Below, piece after piece: positions 7,659 through 13,832 of a stretch of DNA of 17,766 nt. The notes under the pieces are model-generated. The model was given only the letters and a program-made list of their open reading frames with translations. It had not been told where the DNA came from and ran no database searches. Source of the DNA: an uncultured Prevotella sp. (GTDB lineage: Bacteria; Bacteroidota; Bacteroidia; Bacteroidales; Bacteroidaceae); NCBI GenBank assembly GCA_937901345.1, contig CALCHM010000183.1, positions 1-17,766 of the forward strand. Reading direction: 5' to 3'. Made by a program: the position numbers and the translations under genes. Numbering within the stretch: the stretch's first letter is position 1; every line of letters starts with the position of its first letter.

Positions 7659-8054
7659 TTAATATACATAGCAAAGAACTTCACCACCAATCTTAAGTTC
7701 TGAAGCTTCCTTGTCTGTCATTAGACCTTTAGACGTTGATACGATTGCGATACCAAGTCCGTTAATAACACGGGGCATTTCACGGTAACCAGTGTATTTT
7801 CGCATACCAGGTTTAGAAACACGTGTAAGACTCTTGATTGCGTTCACCTTGCTTTCAGGGTGATACTTGAGAGCGATCTTGATTGTGCCCTGAGGACCTT
7901 CTTCAATGAACTTGTAGTTCAAGATGTAGCCCTTTTCGAAGAGAATCTTTGTGATGTTCTTCTTCACATTTGACGCGGGAATTTCAACAACGCGGTGCTT
8001 AGCATGAATCGCATTGCGAAGACGGGTCAAATAGTCTGCTATTGGATCTGTCAT
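7659..8054 (-). CDS. rpsH: Ribosomal protein uS8
   Basis: 131 aa, typical. S8 binds helix 21 of 16S rRNA early in 30S assembly and is the autogenous repressor of the spc operon in E. coli. Seen: MTDPIADYLTRLRNA, VEIPASNVKKNITKILFEKGY, RVSKPGMRKYTGYREMPRV, and the C-terminal signature GLGIAIVSTSKGLMTDKEA followed by GGEVLCYVY. It follows rpsN after a 75-nt gap that holds a hairpin, one of the longer gaps in the cluster, and lies 15 nt before rplF. Confidence 0.98.
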   Translation of the reverse strand: MTDPIADYLTRLRNAIHAKHRVVEIPASNVKKNITKILFEKGYILNYKFIEEGPQGTIKIALKYHPESKVNAIKSLTRVSKPGMRKYTGYREMPRVINGLGIAIVSTSKGLMTDKEASELKIGGEVLCYVY

Positions 8055-8064
8055 GATAAAATTG

Positions 8065-8098
8065 TTTAATTAATCGGGACTGCCCCGACAATATTAAA
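8065..8098 (-). promoter_or_regulatory. Hairpin in the rpsN-rpsH gap
   Basis: In the 75-nt spacer the minus strand reads TCGGG, loop GCAGT, CCCGA (inner arms 8084-8088 and 8074-8078), flanked by a second helix TTTAAT/ATTAAA (8093-8098 and 8065-8070) across an asymmetric internal loop (4 nt and 3 nt). It ends about 10 nt before the rpsH ATG. Since S8, the product of rpsH, is the spc operon repressor in E. coli, a regulatory role is conceivable, but only the pairing is seen. Confidence 0.4.
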
Positions 8099-8129
8099 TA
8101 ATAGAAAGAATTATCTCTGTTGGTATGGT

Positions 8130-8432
8130 TTACCAGCTTGCCTTCTTAACGCCGGGGATCAAACCTTCAGACGCCATTTCACGGAACTGAATACGTGAAA
8201 GACCGAAGAGGCGGATATAACCCTTGGGACGACCAGTGAGCTTACAACGATTGTGAAGGCGGATGGGGTTAGCATTCTTGGGGATAGCCTGGAGCTTACG
8301 AGCTGCCTCGTAAGCTTCTACAGGATCCTCAGACTTGTTAACAATTTCCTTCAACGCTGCACGCTTAGCTGCGTACTTGGCTACCATTTTAGCACGCTTT
8401 ACTTCACGTGCCTTCATTGATTCTTTTGCCAT
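8130..8432 (-). CDS. rpsN: Ribosomal protein uS14, long zinc-free form
   Basis: 100 aa. S14 is a late-assembling protein of the 30S head next to S3 and S10. Two classes exist: a short form of about 61 aa with a four-cysteine zinc knuckle and a long form of about 90-101 aa without it. This one is long. Its conserved C-terminal block (NRCKLTGRPKGYIRLF, residues 61-76, then GLSRIQFREMA) has a single cysteine, Cys63, so no zinc site can form. The N-terminal half is helical and basic (KESMKAREVKRAK), and the protein ends KKASW. Like L36 and S4 in this window it avoids zinc. A 75-nt gap with a hairpin follows before rpsH. Confidence 0.98.
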   Translation of the reverse strand: MAKESMKAREVKRAKMVAKYAAKRAALKEIVNKSEDPVEAYEAARKLQAIPKNANPIRLHNRCKLTGRPKGYIRLFGLSRIQFREMASEGLIPGVKKASW

Positions 8433-8440
8433 GTGTTGTA

Positions 8441-8998
8441 TTAATTGTTTTTAGCGTTCTTAAAGGGAAGGCCGAATTCCTTAAGGAGAGCGTAGCCTTC
8501 TTCGTCAGTAGGAGCAGATGTTACGAACGTAATGTTCATACCGAGCAAACGATCGATAGAGTCGATGTTGATTTCGGGGAAAATAATCTGTTCCTGAATA
8601 CCGAGCGTATAGTTACCACGACCGTCAAACTTACTTTCGATACCCTTGAAGTCACGAATACGGGGCAATGCCACGCGAACCAACTTTTCAAGGAATTCAT
8701 ACATGCGTTCACGGCGAAGCGTTACCATTACACCGATAGGCATCTTTTTACGAAGTTTGAAGTTTGAAACGTCCTTCTTAGATACTGTTGCAACTGCCTT
8801 CTGACCAGTGATAGCTGTAAGTTCGTTGATTGCAACATCAATGATCTTCTTGTCAGCAACAGCCATACCAAGACCTTGGTTGATAACAATCTTCTTCAAT
8901 ACGGGAATTTGCATTGTTGAAGAGTAGTTGAACTGCTTCATCAAAGCAGGAGCGATCTGCTCTGCGTAAACTTTCTTAAGTTGTGCTGTATTACTCAT
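8441..8998 (-). CDS. rplE: Ribosomal protein uL5
   Basis: 185 aa, near the usual 179-187. L5 binds 5S rRNA and contacts P-site tRNA and S13 across the subunit bridge B1b. Seen: IPVLKKIVINQGLGMAVADKK near 31-51, GQKAVATVSKKDVSNFKLRK (66-84, partly), MPIGVMVTLRRERMYEFL, and the signature from RDFKGIESKFDGRGNY to GIQEQIIFPEI (115-143). It overlaps rplX by one base and is one of the few genes here with a clear Shine-Dalgarno. The stop is 8 nt before the rpsN start. Confidence 0.98.
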   Translation of the reverse strand: MSNTAQLKKVYAEQIAPALMKQFNYSSTMQIPVLKKIVINQGLGMAVADKKIIDVAINELTAITGQKAVATVSKKDVSNFKLRKKMPIGVMVTLRRERMYEFLEKLVRVALPRIRDFKGIESKFDGRGNYTLGIQEQIIFPEINIDSIDRLLGMNITFVTSAPTDEEGYALLKEFGLPFKNAKNN

Positions 8999-9315
8999 TA
9001 CTTGATCTCCTCTCCTGATTTTTTAGCGTAGCGAACAAGCTTGCCATTTTCGTTCAACTTACGACCGATGCGAGTAGCTTCGCCAGTCTTGGGGTCTACA
9101 ACATTGAGGTTAGAAATGTGAATGGGTGCTTCCATCTTCACGATACCTCCCTGAGGGTTCTTAGCGTTAGGCTTCTGGCTCTTTGAAACCATGTTGACAC
9201 CTTCTACGATTGCACGCTTCTTTTCTACGAAGACTTTGGTTACCTTACCGGTCTTACCCTTTTCTTCACCAGCGAGAACCTTAACTGTGTCGCCTTTCTT
9301 AATATGTAATTTCAT
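8998..9315 (-). CDS. rplX: Ribosomal protein uL24
   Basis: 105 aa. L24 starts 50S assembly by binding the 5' end of 23S rRNA and later sits near the tunnel exit. A KOW motif is clear at the N-terminus (GDTVKVLAGEEKGKTGKV, residues 8-25), followed by VEGVNMVSKSQKPNAKNPQG and APIHISNLNVVDPKTG. The TAA stop shares one base with the rplE ATG (TAATG), and its last codons (Ser-Gly-Glu-Glu-Ile-Lys) contain the AGGAGAGGAG stretch that serves as Shine-Dalgarno for rplE. Translational coupling of L24 and L5 is therefore likely. Confidence 0.98.
   Translation of the reverse strand: MKLHIKKGDTVKVLAGEEKGKTGKVTKVFVEKKRAIVEGVNMVSKSQKPNAKNPQGGIVKMEAPIHISNLNVVDPKTGEATRIGRKLNENGKLVRYAKKSGEEIK
9007..9016 (-). 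promoter_or_regulatory. Shine-Dalgarno (AGGAGAGGAG) for rplE inside rplX
   Basis: The minus strand carries AGGAGAGGAG, ending 8 nt before the rplE ATG. Because it lies within the last codons of rplX, the same bases are coding and ribosome-binding. In E. coli this junction is the target of S8 repression; no S8-binding helix was recognised here. Confidence 0.6.
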
Positions 9316-9337
9316 TACTATTTCGATTAAACGGGGA

Positions 9338-9703
9338 TTAAAGTACCTCAGGTGCCAAAGAAACGACCTTCATATTAGCAGCACGAAGTTCACGTGCAAC
9401 CGGACCGAAAATACGACTACCTCTCAACTCGCCTGCGTTGTTCAAAAGTACACACGCATTGTCATCAAAGCGGATATAAGAACCGTCAGCACGACGGATT
9501 TCCTTCTTAGTACGTACGATCAAAGCCTTCGATACGGCACCCTTCTTAATATCACTTGACGGAATCACGCTCTTTACAGATACCACAATTACGTCACCTA
9601 CAGAAGCATAGCGGCGGCGTGTACCACCAAGCACACGGATACAAAGTGCTTCGCGTGCACCGCTGTTATCAGCTACTGTCAATCTAGATTCTGCTTGTAT
9701 CAT
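9338..9703 (-). CDS. rplN: Ribosomal protein uL14
   Basis: 121 aa, the standard length. L14 is a 50S protein at the subunit interface and the docking site of the silencing factor RsfS. Seen: MIQAESRLTVADNSGARE, CIRVLGGTRRRYASVGDVIVV, the IRRADGSYIRFDDNACVLL core and C-terminal RIFGPVARELRAANMKVVSL. It opens the spc block, directly after rpsQ. No Shine-Dalgarno precedes it. Its start is fixed by the family N-terminus and by the two-base gap to rpsQ. Confidence 0.99.
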   Translation of the reverse strand: MIQAESRLTVADNSGAREALCIRVLGGTRRRYASVGDVIVVSVKSVIPSSDIKKGAVSKALIVRTKKEIRRADGSYIRFDDNACVLLNNAGELRGSRIFGPVARELRAANMKVVSLAPEVL

Positions 9704-9705
9704 AA

Positions 9706-9960
9706 TTACTTAGCTCTTTCTACAATTTCAACAACTCTCCAACGCTTAGTCTTGCTCAAGGGACGAGTTTCCATGATGAGAACTGTATCACCGATATGGC
9801 AGTCGTTCTTTTCGTCATGAGCATGGTACTTCTTCGTCTTAGAGATGAATTTACCATAAATGGGGTGCTTTTCCTTGAACTTAGCAGCAACAACGATGGT
9901 CTTATCCATCTTGTCACTTACAACAACACCCTGTCTTGTTTTTCTTAAATTTCTTTCCAT
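9706..9960 (-). CDS. rpsQ: Ribosomal protein uS17
   Basis: 84 aa, typical. S17 is an OB-fold protein that binds the 5' domain of 16S rRNA early in 30S assembly. Seen: RNLRKTRQGVVVSDKMDKT (3-21), YGKFISKTKKYHAHDE (35-50) and the signature GDTVLIMETRPLSKTKRWRV at 57-76. It is the last gene of the classical S10 block; its stop lies 2 nt before the rplN ATG, so the S10 and spc blocks run together here with no room for a promoter or terminator between them. Confidence 0.98.
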   Translation of the reverse strand: MERNLRKTRQGVVVSDKMDKTIVVAAKFKEKHPIYGKFISKTKKYHAHDEKNDCHIGDTVLIMETRPLSKTKRWRVVEIVERAK

Positions 9961-9971
9961 CTGGATGATGA

Positions 9972-10163
9972 TTATTTGTTGTTAAGTTCGTTCAACACAG
10001 TCTTCATCTTAGCAATCGTACGACGTGCCGCTTTGATCTGTGCAGGATTTTCCAGAGGAGTGATGCTGTGGTTAAGCACCAACTGGTTGTAGTTAGCCAC
10101 CTCAGTCTGGAGGCGTTCTGCCAACTCATTAGCTGGGATTTGACGGATTTCTGCGATCTTCAT
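9972..10163 (-). CDS. rpmC: Ribosomal protein uL29
   Basis: 63 aa, the normal size for this small 50S protein. L29 is a two-helix hairpin beside L23 at the tunnel exit and takes part in docking nascent-chain factors. Seen: KIAEIRQIPANELAERLQ at the N-terminus, a central VANYNQLVLNHSI stretch, and the family end NPAQIKAARRTIAKMKTVLNE. The ATG at 10161-10163 follows the rplP stop after 2 nt, so initiation is probably coupled to termination upstream. The rpsQ start follows 11 nt after its stop. Confidence 0.97.
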   Translation of the reverse strand: MKIAEIRQIPANELAERLQTEVANYNQLVLNHSITPLENPAQIKAARRTIAKMKTVLNELNNK

Positions 10164-10165
10164 AA

Positions 10166-10591
10166 TTATGCGTTTTTATCGTAGTCGTGTCTAACAATGA
10201 ACTTTGTAGTAACAGGGAGCTTCTGTGCAGCGAGGCGAAGAGCTTCCTTTGCTACTTCAAAAGGTACACCATCAATTTCGAAAATGATGCGACCGGGAGT
10301 GATGGGGAATACGTAACCAACGGGGTCACCCTTACCCTTACCCATGCGGACGTCAGCAGGTTTCTTTGTGATGGGTTTGTCAGGGAAGATGCGAATCCAA
10401 GACTGTCCTTCACGCTGCATGTAGCGTGTCATTGCAATACGCGCAGCTTCAATCTGGCGACCAGTGAGCCAGTGTGTATCAAGGCTCTTGATACCGAAGC
10501 TACCAAATGCGAGCTGATTACCACGCTGCGCATTACCCTTGCTACGGCCCTTATGCGGTCTTCTGTATTTTGTTCTTTTAGGTTGTAACAT
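10166..10591 (-). CDS. rplP: Ribosomal protein uL16
   Basis: 141 aa, close to the family's 136-144 aa. L16 is a late-assembling 50S protein that helps position tRNA at the A and P sites. Seen: MLQPKRTKYRRPHKGR, LTGRQIEAARIAMTR (42-56), WIRIFPDKPITKKPADVRMG and GKGKGDPVGYVFPITPG. Arg82 in the VRMGKGKG loop matches E. coli Arg81, the residue hydroxylated by the RoxA/YcfD oxygenase; whether that modification occurs here cannot be seen. Four of its ten proline codons are CCC, in contrast to none in fusA, rplC and rplD. The stop lies 2 nt before the rpmC start. Confidence 0.98.
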   Translation of the reverse strand: MLQPKRTKYRRPHKGRSKGNAQRGNQLAFGSFGIKSLDTHWLTGRQIEAARIAMTRYMQREGQSWIRIFPDKPITKKPADVRMGKGKGDPVGYVFPITPGRIIFEIDGVPFEVAKEALRLAAQKLPVTTKFIVRHDYDKNA

Positions 10592-10605
10592 AATACTCTA
10601 ACTGA

Positions 10606-11331
10606 TTAACGATTGTTGTTTTTCTTGTTACGGAACTTGCGGTTGTTGTTATCGCCCTTGCGCCCAGTTTCCTTTTCAGGAGTGAAGTTAGGAGCGAGAT
10701 CACGCTTTCCGTAAACTTCGCCACGGCAAATCCACACCTTGATACCAAGGAGACCTACCTTTGTGAGAGCTTCAGTGTGGCAGTAGTCGATATCTGCACG
10801 GAATGTGTGGAGAGGAGTACGACCTTCCTTAAACATTTCGCTACGCGCAATTTCTGCGCCATTAAGACGACCTGAAATCTGTACCTTGATACCTTCAGCA
10901 CCCATACGCATTGCGTTCTGGATAGCCATCTTGATAGCACGACGATAAGCGATCTTGCCTTCTACCTGGCGAGCGATGCTCTTACCAACGATTGTTGCAT
11001 CGAGGTCAGGCTTCTTAATTTCGAAGACATTAATCTGCACTTCCTTGTCAGTAATCTTCTTAAGTTCTTCCTTAAGTTTATCGATATCCTGACCAGCCTT
11101 ACCGATGATAACACCTGGACGTGCTGTGCAAACAGTAATTGTAATCAGTTTGGGAGTGCGTTCGATAACGATGCGTGAAACGCTTGCCTTAGCGAGACGC
11201 ACGTCGAGATACTTGCGGATTTTGCTATCTTCGAGAATATTATCACCGAAGTTAGAACCACCGAACCAGTTAGAATCCCAACCACGAATAATACCAAGTC
11301 GGTTTGAAATCGGATTTACTTTCTGTCCCAT
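10606..11331 (-). CDS. rpsC: Ribosomal protein uS3
   Basis: 241 aa. S3 is a 30S protein at the mRNA entry tunnel and contributes to mRNA helicase activity. The KH domain GxxG loop is visible in VIIGKAGQ (74-81). Arg130-Arg131 followed by Lys134 correspond to the basic patch that lines the mRNA entrance in E. coli (R131, R132, K135). The C-terminal domain contains QISGRLNGAEIARSE and RTPLHTFRADIDY. The protein ends in a low-complexity Asn/Lys/Arg tail (about residues 222-241) that probably extends onto rRNA or is disordered. It sits 3 nt after rplV and 14 nt before rplP, with no Shine-Dalgarno. Confidence 0.98.
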   Translation of the reverse strand: MGQKVNPISNRLGIIRGWDSNWFGGSNFGDNILEDSKIRKYLDVRLAKASVSRIVIERTPKLITITVCTARPGVIIGKAGQDIDKLKEELKKITDKEVQINVFEIKKPDLDATIVGKSIARQVEGKIAYRRAIKMAIQNAMRMGAEGIKVQISGRLNGAEIARSEMFKEGRTPLHTFRADIDYCHTEALTKVGLLGIKVWICRGEVYGKRDLAPNFTPEKETGRKGDNNNRKFRNKKNNNR

Positions 11332-11334
11332 AGA

Positions 11335-11730
11335 TTAATCATTTTTAGTACCCACGTGGATTGTAACGTGGTTTGAACGTTTACGAATTCTGTAACCTCT
11401 ACCCTGGGGTGCAGGACGCATACGCTTGAGAGTTGCACCACCATCAACAAAAATTTGTGTTACGAACAATTCGCCTTCTTCTGCCTTGCGATCGTTCTTC
11501 TGTTCCCAGTTAGCGATTGCTGAGCGCAACAACTTTTCCACATCTGCAGAAGCTGCCTTCTTTGAGAAGCGGAGCGTGCCGAGTGCGCGATTTACCTCCA
11601 TACCGCGAATCATGTCAACGACATAACGCATTTTGCGGGGTGAAGAGGGGCAATTTTGCAACTTTGCAAAATATTGGGTCTTGAGCGCTGCCTTTCTAGC
11701 TTCAGCAGCGAGTCTTTTTCTTGCTCCCAT
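11335..11730 (-). CDS. rplV: Ribosomal protein uL22, with N-terminal extension
   Basis: 131 aa, longer than the roughly 110 aa of E. coli L22. L22 lines the exit tunnel with a long beta hairpin, a site of macrolide-resistance changes. The extra length is a basic Ala-rich N-terminal segment of about 17-20 residues (MGARKRLAAEARKAALK), followed by the usual core FAKLQNCPSSPRKMR, the helix VEKLLRSAIANWEQK (64-78) and the hairpin at about 96-118 with MRPAPQGRGYRIRKR. The extension matches remembered Bacteroidales L22 proteins. Its stop lies 3 nt before the rpsC ATG, so the two are probably translated in tandem. Three of its four proline codons are CCC. Confidence 0.98.
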   Translation of the reverse strand: MGARKRLAAEARKAALKTQYFAKLQNCPSSPRKMRYVVDMIRGMEVNRALGTLRFSKKAASADVEKLLRSAIANWEQKNDRKAEEGELFVTQIFVDGGATLKRMRPAPQGRGYRIRKRSNHVTIHVGTKND

Positions 11731-11769
11731 TTATTTTATTTCTTTATAATCTGGTTTGAATGTGCCTGT

Positions 11770-12039
11770 TTACTTCTTCTTGTTACCACCGTGGCCACCA
11801 AACTTACGTGTAGGCGCGAATTCGCCAAGTTTGTGACCTACCATGTTTTCAGTAACATAAACAGGAATAAACTTATTTCCGTTGTGAACTGCAACTGTAT
11901 GTCCTACGAAGTCAGGAGATATCATTGAAGCTCTGGCCCAAGTCTTAACAACTGTCTTCTTGCCGCTTTCGTTCATTGCAAGAATCTTCTTTTCGAGAGA
12001 GACAGCGATATAGGGACCTTTCTTAAGTGAACGACTCAT
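11770..12039 (-). CDS. rpsS: Ribosomal protein uS19
   Basis: 89 aa, the usual size. S19 forms a pair with S13 in the head of the 30S subunit and contacts the A-site region and bridge B1a. Seen: MSRSLKKGPYIAVSLEKKI at the N-terminus, TWARASMISPDFVGHTVAVHNG in the middle and the signature block TENMVGHKLGEFAPTRKF near 64-81, ending in a Gly/Lys-rich tail. It follows rplB after 24 nt and precedes rplV by 39 nt. No Shine-Dalgarno motif is present before its ATG. Confidence 0.98.
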   Translation of the reverse strand: MSRSLKKGPYIAVSLEKKILAMNESGKKTVVKTWARASMISPDFVGHTVAVHNGNKFIPVYVTENMVGHKLGEFAPTRKFGGHGGNKKK

Positions 12040-12063
12040 AATCTTATTCTCGTGTTAGTGAAA

Positions 12064-12888
12064 TTACTTTTTACGTCTTTCGATAATATACTTGCTTGAC
12101 TGCTTCTTAGGTGCACGTGTCTTGAGACCCTTAGCATACAAGCCTGTACGTGAACGTGGGTGACCACCAGACTGACGACCTTCACCACCACCCATCGGGT
12201 GATCAACAGGGTTCATAACAACACCACGGTTGTGTGGACGACGGCCCAACCAACGTGAACGACCTGCCTTACCAGAAGATTCCAATGCATGGTCAGAGTT
12301 ACCTACGCTACCGATAGTAGCCTTACAAGCACTCAGAATTTGTCTTACTTCACCTGAAGGCAACTTGATTACACAATACTTACCTTCTCTTGAAGTCAAT
12401 TGAGCAAAATTACCAGCTGATCTAACCAAAGCTGCACCTTGACCTGGGCGCAATTCAATGTTGTGAATTACGGTACCCACAGGGATGTTCTGCAATGGAA
12501 GTGCGTTACCAATCTCAGGCGCTGCATTTTCACCAGACATCAAAGTAGTGCCAACTTGCAATCCATTAGGAGCAATGATATATCTCTTTTCACCATCAGC
12601 GTAGAACAACAAAGCGATACGAGCCGAACGGTTTGGATCGTATTCGATTGTCTTTACAACTGCTGGTACACCGTCTTTATTTCTCTTGAAGTCAATAAAA
12701 CGGAATTTTCTCTTGTGACCGCCGCCAATATAGCGCACTGTCATCTTACCGACATTGTTACGGCCACCTGTTACACGCTTACCGCTAACAAGAGATTTTT
12801 CTGGTACTGACGCAGTAATTTCTTCAAAAGTACCAATAATCTTGTGTCTCTGCCCCGGTGTTGTGGGCTTAAATTTACGTACTGCCAT
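12064..12888 (-). CDS. rplB: Ribosomal protein uL2
   Basis: 274 aa. L2 is one of the most conserved 50S proteins, binds 23S rRNA close to the peptidyl transferase centre and is needed for subunit joining. Seen: N-terminal RKFKPTTPGQRH, GGRNNVGKMTVRYIGGGHKR, DFKRNKDGVPA, YDPNRSARIAL, NIPVGTVIHNIE, GRRPHNRGVVMNPVDHP and the basic end KYIIERRKK. His230 in NPVDHP corresponds to E. coli His229 (mature numbering), the residue long discussed in relation to peptide bond formation. The second histidine of the E. coli HPHGGG motif is Met here (HPMGGG), which I recall as usual for Bacteroidales. Proline codon CCC is seen once here and becomes common in the genes after it. Confidence 0.99.
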   Translation of the reverse strand: MAVRKFKPTTPGQRHKIIGTFEEITASVPEKSLVSGKRVTGGRNNVGKMTVRYIGGGHKRKFRFIDFKRNKDGVPAVVKTIEYDPNRSARIALLFYADGEKRYIIAPNGLQVGTTLMSGENAAPEIGNALPLQNIPVGTVIHNIELRPGQGAALVRSAGNFAQLTSREGKYCVIKLPSGEVRQILSACKATIGSVGNSDHALESSGKAGRSRWLGRRPHNRGVVMNPVDHPMGGGEGRQSGGHPRSRTGLYAKGLKTRAPKKQSSKYIIERRKK

Positions 12889-12895
12889 CTTTTAT

Positions 12896-13186
12896 TTAAA
12901 TATTGCTATAAAAATCAATAGTATCACCTTCCTTCAATGTCACAATTGCCTTCTTGAAAGCATTTGTGCGACCATTGATGATTCCTGATCTTGTATAACG
13001 GCTCTTGTTCTTACCAGCATATCTCATGGTGTTAACTTCAACAACAGTCACATTATACAATGCTTCAACTTCTTTCTTAATTTCCAATTTGTTAGCTTCT
13101 GGACGCACAATAAAACCGAAACGATTCAACTTTTCGGTGATTGCAGTCATTTTTTCAGTTACCAACGGTTTAACAATAATTCCCAT
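12896..13186 (-). CDS. rplW: Ribosomal protein uL23
   Basis: 96 aa, within the 95-100 aa family range. L23 sits at the exit of the peptide tunnel and is the docking site for trigger factor and signal recognition particle. Seen: N-terminal IIVKPLVTEKMTAITEK (residues 3-19), the central VRPEANKLEIKKEVEALYNV block, NTMRYAGKNKSRYTRSG, and C-terminal KKAIVTLKEGDTIDFY. It begins 19 nt after the rplD stop and is preceded by a perfect AGGAGG, unusual in this operon. It ends 7 nt before rplB. Order L4-L23-L2 is invariant in the family's usual context, which supports the call. Confidence 0.98.
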   Translation of the reverse strand: MGIIVKPLVTEKMTAITEKLNRFGFIVRPEANKLEIKKEVEALYNVTVVEVNTMRYAGKNKSRYTRSGIINGRTNAFKKAIVTLKEGDTIDFYSNI

Positions 13187-13194
13187 TATCTAAG

Positions 13195-13200
13195 CCTCCT
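13195..13200 (-). promoter_or_regulatory. Strong Shine-Dalgarno (AGGAGG) for rplW
   Basis: The minus strand reads AGGAGG, then 8 nt, then the rplW ATG. It is one of only two perfect AGGAGG sites placed before a start in this window. Most neighbouring genes have A-rich leaders without any such motif, as is usual in Bacteroidota, so this site probably does real work. Confidence 0.75.
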
Positions 13201-13205
13201 TTTAA

Positions 13206-13832
13206 TTAAGATAAGATGTTATCAATAGCCTTGAGCGAGCTTTCTGTCACAACAAGAGTCTGAGCATTCAATACAGAGTATGTATTCAATGCTGACGCAA
13301 TTGCCACATTAGCGCGTTCAATATTTCGGGCTGACAAAAATACATTTTTATTAGCTTCTGGCAAAACTACCAAAACTTTCTTGTCAGCAATTTTAAGATT
13401 ATTAACCATAGTTACGAAATCTTTAGTTTTTGGAGCTTCGAATGTGAAGTCTTCAACTACCAAGATAGCGTTTTCCTGTGCCTTATAAGACAAAGCTGAG
13501 CGACGAGCCAAAGCCTTAACCTTCTTGTTCAACTTGAACCAGTAGTCACGTGGCTTAGGACCGAATACGCGAGCACCACCTACCAATACTGGTGAGTTGA
13601 TATCACCACGGCGTGCACCGCCACCACCTTTTTGACGTCCCAACTTGCGAGTAGAACCGCTGATTTCGCTTCTTTCCTTTGACTTGTGAGTACCTTGACG
13701 TTGGTTAGCCATGAACTGCTTTACATCCAAGTAGATAGCATGGTCATTCGGTTCAATTCCGAAGATAGATTCGTTTAACGTAACCTTTCTTCCGGTGTCT
13801 TCACCCTTAATATTTAATACGTTAACTTCCAT
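13206..13832 (-). CDS. rplD: Ribosomal protein uL4
   Basis: 208 aa, the usual length. L4 is a primary 23S rRNA binder whose long loop lines the peptide exit tunnel near L22. The loop is recognisable at residues 43-97: NQRQGTHKSKERSE, then the GRQKGGGGARRGD cluster, then SPVLVGGARVFGPKPRDY. The globular part holds ALSYKAQENAILVVEDF, and the protein ends with VTESSLKAID. Start choice is fixed by the one-base overlap with rplC and by the EVNVLNIKGEDTG N-terminus. In E. coli L4 represses the S10 operon through a leader before rpsJ; the same control here is unproven, although a hairpin does lie ahead of rpsJ. Confidence 0.98.
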   Translation of the reverse strand: MEVNVLNIKGEDTGRKVTLNESIFGIEPNDHAIYLDVKQFMANQRQGTHKSKERSEISGSTRKLGRQKGGGGARRGDINSPVLVGGARVFGPKPRDYWFKLNKKVKALARRSALSYKAQENAILVVEDFTFEAPKTKDFVTMVNNLKIADKKVLVVLPEANKNVFLSARNIERANVAIASALNTYSVLNAQTLVVTESSLKAIDNILS

